DNA of 64,000 nt from Humulus lupulus. Its lineage: Eukaryota; Streptophyta; Magnoliopsida; Rosales; Cannabaceae. The DNA is taken from NCBI RefSeq assembly GCF_963169125.1, contig NC_084793.1, positions 40,357,578 to 40,421,577 of the forward strand, written 5' to 3'. How positions within the stretch are numbered: position 1 is the stretch's first letter; the number at the start of each line of letters is the position of its first letter. The notes under the pieces were generated by a model, which made no database searches, was not told where the DNA came from, and saw only the letters and a list, made by a program, of their open reading frames with translations. A program made the translations under genes and the position numbers. Positions 56,930 to 64,000 of the stretch are shown here, piece by piece.

Positions 56930-57063
56930 TGCACAACGCGAGACGGGGCCTTTAAAGGGGATCTCGCGAGGCTGCTTGAGGCGAGGATCTCACATTTTAG
57001 TCTTGTGAGGTACTGGTGACGAGAAGGCCACCTCGGGTGGATGTCAAATTTTTGGCATCCACA

Positions 57064-57386
57064 GAAAGACACAACTCTAAACAAAAAATACAAATAAATA
57101 GAGAAGATAGATTAAGAGAGAATACAACTCAAAGCATAAACTACAAGTAACCAAAATATTTTAAATAAGAAATGAAACAATAAAGAAACTCTCACTTACA
57201 AAACCAAAAGTCAAGAGTAGATGAAGATCACTAGACTTGAACTAGTTTCAAGAACTTTATCCAAAAGCTTATTTCCCCACTTTCTCAAGCGTTATAAGAA
57301 CTCTTTCTTGTGTTTGAAATAGCTTTTGGGATTAATCAAGCCTTCCTATTCTCATCCTAGCGCTATAGGATAAGAATGTAATGTAC
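57064..57386. other. Spacer, no gene seen
   Basis: AT-rich sequence in which the left 5 bases (GAAAG) are the probable T2 TSD. It resumes after the next solo LTR at 59806. The 'tcctagcgctatagga' stretch near 57356 is a short dyad. Confidence 0.5.
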
Positions 57387-59805
57387 TCAAATGTAACGCC
57401 CTGGATAGCCAAGACCATTACACTGTGTGTTTATAAAGTGCTAGACTTGCTAATCAAGTCATTTAACTAAAAACGTGCTATTGAAACTATAAAGGAACTA
57501 GGGTTAAAATGTTTTGGTCTCAAAAGCCACATTTTCATAAAGAGACGTTTCCTGATTACACAGGATCCCAAAAATATTAAGTTTAAAGACCGTTACAAAA
57601 GTCATAAGGTTTAAATACAATAACAAGCCATATTAAGGAAAAACAGACAGTTAGGCAATCCCTATCCCGATCCACTCCTCGACCATGGCGGTCGAACGAC
57701 TGGCTATGTACATTCAACTCCGCCGCTCTCCACCTCAGGATTGGTCCAGCTTGCCTTTGCCTTTACCTACGCCACATAGCACCCGTGAGCCAAGGCTCAG
57801 CAAGAAAACACAACAACAGAGCATAAGCAATCAACAGACAAGTCAATATCTCATGTTGCATCACATATTCTCAACCATATAAGCATTCAGCATAATCAAG
57901 TATTCCACATACTAAACATATCAACTCATATCATATATCAGTTCACAAATGATAACTAGGGCTAGCGCCCTCAGGCCACTCCCTCCGTTATCCCACTGAC
58001 TCCGGCCCGCTTAAACTGAGCTCAGTGAATATTAAGCTGTCCTCGGCTACCAGTGGCCAAGTCGCGCCCTGTGCGCAAATATTGTGTACGGTACTCTTAG
58101 GCCACTATCACATGTCCCTTGGCATGATACCATCATTGACATGATACAAATATTGGGAGCACTTAGTCCCATCACAAGCATATAGTCGGGTGCAGTTTTC
58201 TTACCTTTCAATTTGCTAGCTTTGATCACTCGACTCCTTGAGCACGATCCCCCTTGAGCCCTAGTGCTCACCTAAACACAACCATAGGCCAAAGTCATCA
58301 TCAATCCTCAAGTCCAAAATCTAGCCTCGGGGCCAATTCTGAGCCCCCAGGAAGTCCTAGTTCCCCCAAACAAGGTGGTGGAACCAAACCCCAAACCCTT
58401 GGTCAAAAACCCTTGCTAACAACCCTAAAATCCCCTTCTGAAAACAGGGCAGCGCTACAGCGCTCATAGGAGGGCGCTACAGCGCTACAAACTGAAGCAA
58501 AATCTCCTCAGCATGCATGGCCTAGCGCTACAGCACCCAAAGGCTAGCGCTGTAGCGCTAGTCACAGACATGCACCACCTCAGTTTTCCTTCCTGCGATT
58601 TCCTCGAACCAAACTCAACTAGAACTTCTCCAAACCTTCAGCAAACTCAAAAACAACCTTATGAACATACTCCACTCATCCCAAGCACCCCAAATACCCA
58701 AAACTCAAACACATGCATCCCTAATCTCAAAATTCACCATAGCTGACCTTAAGTTCAGAAACTCAGCTGAAACCAGTCAAAACATCAAAGTTAAAAGCTT
58801 AGAATTTCATACCTTTAGTGGGAATTCAATTTCAAGACAACCTCTACACCTCCTTAGCTTGCTCTTCCTCAACCTTTGGCCTAAATTCCCTAAATTTCCC
58901 ATCAAGCCCAGCTTATACACCATAGGTCAAAAACTAAAACCAGAAACTGAAGAAGCTACAAAGTCTTACCTCAAGTGATGGTGTGCTCTTGCTAAACCCT
59001 TGCCAGTTCTTCAAGCCTAGCTTAGGATCCTTGATGCTCAGCCTAACCTAGCTCTCCTCTGAGCTTTACTCCAAGAAAACCCAAGTAAAATGGTGAGAGA
59101 ACCACAAACCGACCCTAGGGAGAACAACTCTGTTTTTCCTTCCTTTCTTTCCTTTCTTTCTTCAGATTTCTGTAGTATTCTACCACTTCCACTAACATAA
59201 AGCCTTAGTAATGCCCATCTTTAAAAAGCCAAATGACCGTAATGCCCTCCCTATTAACTCTAAACCCTTTAATCCACTTAGGGGTATTTTAGTCATTTCA
59301 CCCCAATTCCCACTAACTCCTCGAGTGTCTCTAATGTTTTATCGCTTAATTACCAATACCTAATTAATCACCAATAATATTCCTCAATGTCAAAATGGAC
59401 TCCAATATACTCACTAAATTCCCATTTATACTCCCAGGTCACCCCGAGCCGGATAGAAATCCCCGCCATGACTTTTCCGCTATTCTGCTCACTAGGATCG
59501 TCTCGAGTCACAGAACACAGATATATCCACATAATAATGTGGTCTCGAAAATTATCACATATATCAATACAGTTATGCCCATAATGGCCAAAATTACGAT
59601 TATGCCCTTCTAACCTAATCAGGGCCTACATGCATACTAATACACTTAGTCATGCATCTCGAATATTCAAATAATCATATAACATGCTTTAAATCATAAT
59701 CATGCATTCTATTCATTAAAGTCGCACATAATATCCATTATGCCCTCCAGGCACACTAATCAAGGCCCTTAAGCCTTATTAGCGAATTTGGGTCGTAACA
59801 TCAAA
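57387..59805 (-). mobile_element. Solo LTR S4 with TSD TCAAA
   Basis: TCAAA occurs at 57387-57391 and 59801-59805. The 2409-bp LTR (57392-59800) starts TGTAACGCCC and ends GTCGTAACA and is the closest relative of the E1 LTR. It holds the palindrome CCACATAATAATGTGG (59527-59542), AGCGCTACAGCGCT dyads (58450-58565), a splice-donor-like block near 58190-58208, and a decayed GGTGCAGGTAAAG block near 57762. Open frames at 58254-58978 are accidental. Confidence 0.9.
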
Positions 59806-60194
59806 TGTCCAAATGACCCCTATTTATATAGTTCTTTCTCTTCTTTGAATTTGAATGAGTATCCCCAACTTTTTAGTTGCTACCAATCATTAATTGGATG
59901 TTTATGTCGATAAATGGAAGATTTGAGAGTTACATGGACTTTTTGACTGGTTGAAAATATTTCAAACATCTCAAAATTTGAGTAGTTATACCAGGCGATA
60001 TATCACCTAGTAGTAGGCAACATGTCGCCTAAGGTAATACATCACTTGGTGTGTAGTTTCTGTGTTATTGGCACCTACAACATATCGCAAGTGCCTCTAT
60101 TTTCGCTCACACTTTGATACTAAAAAGTTCCAAAACACCCCAAAAATTCCTAGCACTTGATTTTCATCGTTATACTCTTTATAGCTGATAAAAT
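59806..60194. other. Spacer continuing from 57386
   Basis: 'cacctatttatatag' lies close to the edge and could be a TATA box on the minus strand (CTATATAAATA). 'ggcgatatatcacc' and 'ggcaacatgtcgcc' near 59990-60030 are related short dyads. No gene is seen. Confidence 0.45.
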
Positions 60195-60754
60195 ATGTTA
60201 ATGCCCTAAAAGCATGTAAAGACATTTTATTGAATTAAATAAAAAGAACAATTTTATTGTATTTGAATATTATAATTATTGTTTGAATTAATTATATGAT
60301 AATATCAAGAAAATTCCTTATTCATTCATGAGAATATGATCTTGTATTAGTACGTGAGAATTAAGATCATATATAATGAATAAAATAGTCAGTAACATAT
60401 TAAAGTTAGAAATCTTTAATGAATGGTTACTAGTGCGGTTTACTAAGCATATGGGATGCAAGTGATCTAGATTCTAATTACTGATGTGGACATACATCTT
60501 ATTAAATGTGTTGTATATAATAGAGATTATATATGACATGACTGATAAGAATTAATTATCTTTATAAACTTGCCATTTGATATGAAGATTTGATTCTTAT
60601 CATAATAGATGATCTTTTGTAGATCAGTCTAAATCCTGAGTATTCATGAACTCCTGTTTGTGTTTATTGGATCTTTTGATTCACTCGTTAAGGTTTCTTA
60701 GTATAATGAGGCTAATGACATTTGTTTTGGATATTCAATATCATGAATGGTTGG
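60195..60754 (+). repeat. Copia-like LTR fragment
   Basis: TGTTAATGCCCTAAAAGCATG opens an AT-rich stretch of the type found at the start of plant Ty1/copia LTRs, with 'gcatatgggatgcaagtgatc' and 'gatgtggacatacatc' further in. It is cut off by the T1-family LTR at 60755. No coding sequence is attached, so the assignment rests on composition and the TGTTAATGCC start. Confidence 0.45.
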
Positions 60755-61741
60755 TGTTTACCGAGTTTTTTGGAAACCTTAATAATAGAAGATTAGAGAG
60801 CTTAGAAGAAAGGATTTAAGGAGTAAAGACAAGGATTTTACATGGTTGGGGCATTAATAAGCCATAGTCCACGAGACAGTTGTATCAGAGCTTAGAGAAC
60901 CTTTGACAATGGAATTTTTCTACAAATTTTTGCAGAGTAACTGCTTATAATCCAAATCCAGATCCCCTCCCCAGTGCACCACTATTCGTATTTATAGGAA
61001 CAAGAGTGCACTGGGCTTTGGCCGGGCTGACCCGGGCCCAAAAAGGGCGTAAATACCATTAGCTTATCTAATGGGAGCCCAATACAAAGGATCAAAATAA
61101 GAATAGTACAATAAGCTAAGCCCATTGGGCCAAACCAAATAATATCTTATTCTAAGGCATGAGACAAACTGGAGTTTCAGTCTCGGTTCTCTGGACTACA
61201 AGGATGATTTGGGGGCGAAGATGGGTCAGAGTTGTGGCAGCGAAGTTTTGAACCAACGGCGTGCAATCTCGAGGCAGCCTCTTCTGCAGGTTTAAGCGTG
61301 GGGACAACCCCCACGCTTCATGGGACGATGTCAGTATCTTGGGAACTTTACCTCGTCAACCTCAGACAACCAACCCGGGTTCGTTTACCCACATCCCCCT
61401 CCGTTCTCTAAGGTCCCGGACCATCTACCAAGATCCCGGACCATTTACCAGGGTCCAGGACTATCCATAGCGATCCCGACTCCCATCTTGGTTTCCCGAG
61501 CCGCAGCATTCTCTGCCGCGCCTCAGGGCGTTGGGGGGAGTGGTTCCGGGACCATACCTCCTGCCCCTGGCGGAGGTCCCGGTCTGAACTCCCAGACGCT
61601 GTTTGGGCCTTGCCCAGACTTAGGCTGCCAACATCTGTTTTCCTCTCGTCAATTGGGCCTGATCTAGGCCTTAACTCCAAACCGAGTGGCCCACGGGCTT
61701 AAAGGGTGGGCCCGGACACCCGGGAAGAAATGGGGATAACA
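60755..61741 (-). repeat. T1-family LTR (minus), left arm of a head-to-head pair
   Basis: A complete 987-bp LTR runs from TGTTTACCG to GGGATAACA, homologous to 280-1245. The minus-strand TATA box is at 60989-60997. Flanks (GTTGG and ATTAT) do not form a TSD, and the right flank is an inverted fragment of the same LTR. Confidence 0.85.
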
Positions 61742-62073
61742 ATTATTAGGCTCCCATCAGAGAAGATAATGGTATTTACGCCCTTGTTGGGCCCGGGTCA
61801 GCTCGGCCGAAGCCGAGTGCACTCTTGTGCCTATAAATACGAATAGCGGTGCAATGGGGAGGGGATCTGGATTTGGATTATAAGCAGTTACTCTGCAAAA
61901 ACTTGTAGAAACACTCCATTGTCAAAGGTTCTCTAAGCTCTAATACAACTGTCTCGTGGACTAAGGCTTATTAATGCCCCAACCACGTAAAATCCTTCTC
62001 TTTACTCCTTAAGTCCTTTCTTCTAAGCTATCTAATCTTCTATTATTAAGGTTTCTGAACAACTCGGTAAACA
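61742..62073 (+). repeat. T1-family LTR (plus), 3' third only
   Basis: These 332 bases are the complement of about 60755-61085, with CTATAAATAC at 61831-61840 and the end CGGTAAACA. The first roughly 650 bases of the LTR are missing. It is the 5' LTR of the plus-strand element whose PBS and gag follow. Confidence 0.85.
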
Positions 62074-62709
62074 TTTTGGTGCTTTCATTGAGAGCCTGGG
62101 AAATCTAGAGTTGATCTTGAACATTGGCAGCAATGGTGAACACAAGACACACCACTTTCGTCCCTACTAATCAAGAACAAGGAAATGGAGAGCCACTGCC
62201 CAGCCAATCTCTTCCTCAGGGTCAATCTGAAGACACACCTCATCAGATGTCCCAGCCTGACGAGTCGAAAACTACGAAGGCGGGGCAAAATATGAGGAAG
62301 AGGAGGGAAATGATGGGGAATACCACGATCTCAAAGCTGAGGATCCCATGATCCATGAAGAAGTAGACCCCAACCAGGAGGACCCGGAGGTGACTAAACT
62401 AAGGCAGCAAGCCCTGGACCACGAGGCCAGGATTGCCGAACGAAAGGATGCCACTAACCGGATGCAAGAGTCCCTCCAAACCCTGCAAGCTTTCATAGCT
62501 GCCCAAGGCTTAGCGGCTAACCCTCCAGTCGTTCCGCCTCCAGGAATGTAGCCGACCGCTCCGCGGGCTAGGAATGGTGCGCCCGTAGAGGCGAGGTCGA
62601 TTCCCACTCCGGGACAAGATCCCAGACAGGTCCCGGTTAACCCGACCCACGTGAAAGGGAAGGCCAAAACAAAACCCCAGAGGGAAGTCCCTCCTGTCCA
62701 GAAGGTCGG
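62074..62709 (+). pseudogene. T3: PBS and truncated gag of a T1-family Tat element
   Basis: The PBS-like TTTTGGTGCTTTCATTGAGAG follows the LTR. The ATG at 62132 starts MVNTRHTTFVPTNQEQGNG, almost the same as T1 gag. After a frame change near 62270, the helical DPEVTKLRQQALDHEARIAE stretch appears in a second frame. A TAG ends that frame at 62549, and homology continues with QREVPPVQK up to 62709. There the sequence switches to a chromovirus LTR, so the capsid core and everything after it are not visible in this window. The element was an autonomous-type Tat relative of T1 in the opposite direction. Confidence 0.83.
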
Positions 62710-64000
62710 TGTAACGCCCTACTTCCTTAGAGCCGTTACATAGTGAGTTTAAAAAAATAGAAATCGTGCTTTTGACTGACTCTAAGTGGTTTCTAAAACC
62801 AAAAGCGTGAATAAATCAGAATTTAAGGCTGCACTCTTTGAAAATGTTTAGTTTCATTGAAAACGTTAAGTATCAAACATCTGGGATCCCAAAATAAGGT
62901 TTACAAAATATTTACAACTCAAAAATAGATTTACACCAGGTTAACTATCAAAAGAATGGATTAATACAACCATTTACAAAATGCCCCCAACCAAAGCAGT
63001 CGGGCAGGCCGAACATGTACGCGCCGCCCCCACGCTCTCCATACTCATGGCCGGTTGACTGACTCCTTGCTTTTGCCTACCACACGGAGCACCCGTGAGC
63101 CGAAGCCCATCAAGAAAACCCAAATAGTACATAACATATGCAAATATATAGCTGGCATAATTCACTGATAAATAGGAAAACCATCAGATTAAACAAGCAC
63201 GTCCATGCCGCCCCAGAGGCCTTACCAAAGCTTGGGGTCTCGGTCCTCACGGTAGGATGACTCATGTATCCCTAGGGTCCCACCCTGGCTATAACATCCC
63301 ATGTGCTGAGCGTTACTTCCGTCCCCACTGCCGTACCCGGCCTTGCCGCTCATTCCATTATAATCACACATATAATACATCATGAAATAACCATTTAAAC
63401 ATACAATAGTTCATCTAAGATTACACATTTGCACACAATACAATCTAGGGCCGTGCCCTGAAATCACACAGTGGGCCCATGCCCTATTCTCGGGTGTTAC
63501 GGTTTTCTTACCTTTAGCTTTCAAATAAGTTAGTTACGGGTGATACTCCTTGAGCGCGATTCGATCCTCGAGCCCTAGCCTAACACCTAGTCACAACCAT
63601 GAAGAAAGACACCATTAACAATCTTAAATGAGATTCTAGGCCAAGTTCTAGTACTCGGAACGTTGAACTTCACCAAACATGGTAAAAGACTCAACCCCGA
63701 GCACCCTAGGTTAAATTCCCAAGCCTAAAATCTCAAAATCCCAAAATCCCTTAAGCGCCGCGGCATAGGCCACCCATGCCGCGGCATGGCCCCCAAACAG
63801 AACCCCCAAAGGCTCAAAAACAGGTAAGGGCCGCGGCATTGCTTGGGCCATGTCGCGGCCCGCCCTTCTCCTTCAGCAAGCAACTTCTTCGAAGGGCCGC
63901 GGCTCACCAAGAACCATGTCGCGGCCCGACCCTTCGAACCCAGGAAAAAACCACCATTTTACTCTCTAAACCTCACCTTAAACCATCCCAAACACATATC
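62710..64000 (-). repeat. Chromovirus LTR of the E0 family, cut by the window end
   Basis: It starts TGTAACGCCCTACTTCC, matching the E0 LTR start at 18953. On the minus strand it carries a decayed GTGGTAGGCAAAAG block near 63070, a splice-donor-like AAAGGTAAGAAAACC (63501-63515), and a GCCGCGGCATGG dyad cluster (63755-63930). The left flank GTCGG (62705-62709) is the candidate TSD; its partner would be beyond 64000. Confidence 0.82.

Larger units (their letters stand above)
35398..57063 (-). mobile_element. T2: gag-only Tat-like retrotransposon, host of three insertions
   Basis: The minus-strand order is 5' LTR (49087-57063, split), PBS, gag (about 47585-49017), a non-coding interior with a tandem array, polypurine tract, and 3' LTR (35398-36507). 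After removing the nested E2 and the two solo LTRs, the interior is only about 3.5 kb and has no protease, RT or integrase. It is therefore a non-autonomous derivative that would need enzymes from a relative. LTRs begin TGT(T/C)GAC and end GCATCCACA. Confidence 0.82.
49087..57063 (-). repeat. T2 5' LTR, split by two solo LTRs
   Basis: LTR segments are 49087-49806, 53580-54106 and 56930-57063, about 1.38 kb in total. It starts TGTCGACGG and ends GCATCCACA. The minus-strand TATA box lies near 49282-49290. Segment two is the GC-rich CTCGCGAGA array also seen in the 3' LTR. The right flank GAAAG is the probable TSD. Confidence 0.82.

Noticed and set aside
58254..58978. Open frames of 71-105 codons
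   Set aside because: They fall inside the S4 solo LTR, are not kept in the matching E1 LTR and have no family motif.

Overview
The window looks like repeat-rich nuclear DNA of a flowering plant, most likely a eudicot. The evidence is long Ty3/gypsy LTR retrotransposons primed by initiator tRNA-Met, Tat-type elements with a second RNase H, a DUF1985-bearing Mutator-like element, a CACTA transposon end, GTAAG/AG introns and AT-rich spacers. I cannot name the species. I see no intact host gene, rRNA, tRNA or CRISPR array. Nearly every base can be assigned to transposons nested inside one another, up to four levels deep.

Bases 1-24305 form one nest. A minus-strand chromovirus (E0) has its leader at 1-274 and 18857-18937, and its PBS and 5' LTR at 18938-23465. 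A Tat-type element (T1, 280-18856, 5-bp TSD CCAAC) sits in that leader. T1 carries gag, pol and, on the opposite strand, a spliced antisense gene with its own TATA box. A 3'-truncated chromovirus (E1, about 2361-8048) interrupts the antisense gene. A solo LTR (20791-23190) sits in the E0 LTR. The right part of an older plus-strand LTR (23466-24305) borders the nest.

Bases 24306-35397 hold an LTR fragment, the end of a CACTA element (to 27754), a Mutator-like element (about 27942-32461), AT-rich spacer and a MITE-like foldback (about 34690-35130). The Mutator-like element has inverted arrays of a TCGATAGGC-type repeat. It carries a decayed plus-strand DUF1985 gene and a decayed minus-strand transposase, and the transposase is split by a 505-bp solo LTR.

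Bases 35398-57063 are a second, gag-only Tat-like element (T2, minus). Its interior holds a complete but dead plus-strand chromovirus (E2, 36749-45847, TSD GGCAC). Its 5' LTR is split by two solo LTRs (49807-53574, TSD CATTG; 54107-56924, TSD GAGGC).

Bases 57064-64000 hold another solo LTR (57392-59800, TSD TCAAA), a copia-like LTR fragment, a head-to-head pair of T1-family LTRs followed by a truncated gag, and the start of another chromovirus LTR that runs off the window.

All coding regions carry stops or frameshifts, many of them TGA or TAG where CGA or CAG is expected. The most interesting signals are the antisense spliced gene in T1, the architecture of the Mutator-like element, and short modules kept in otherwise divergent chromovirus LTRs: a 16-bp palindrome, splice-donor-like blocks and a GC-rich dyad cluster.
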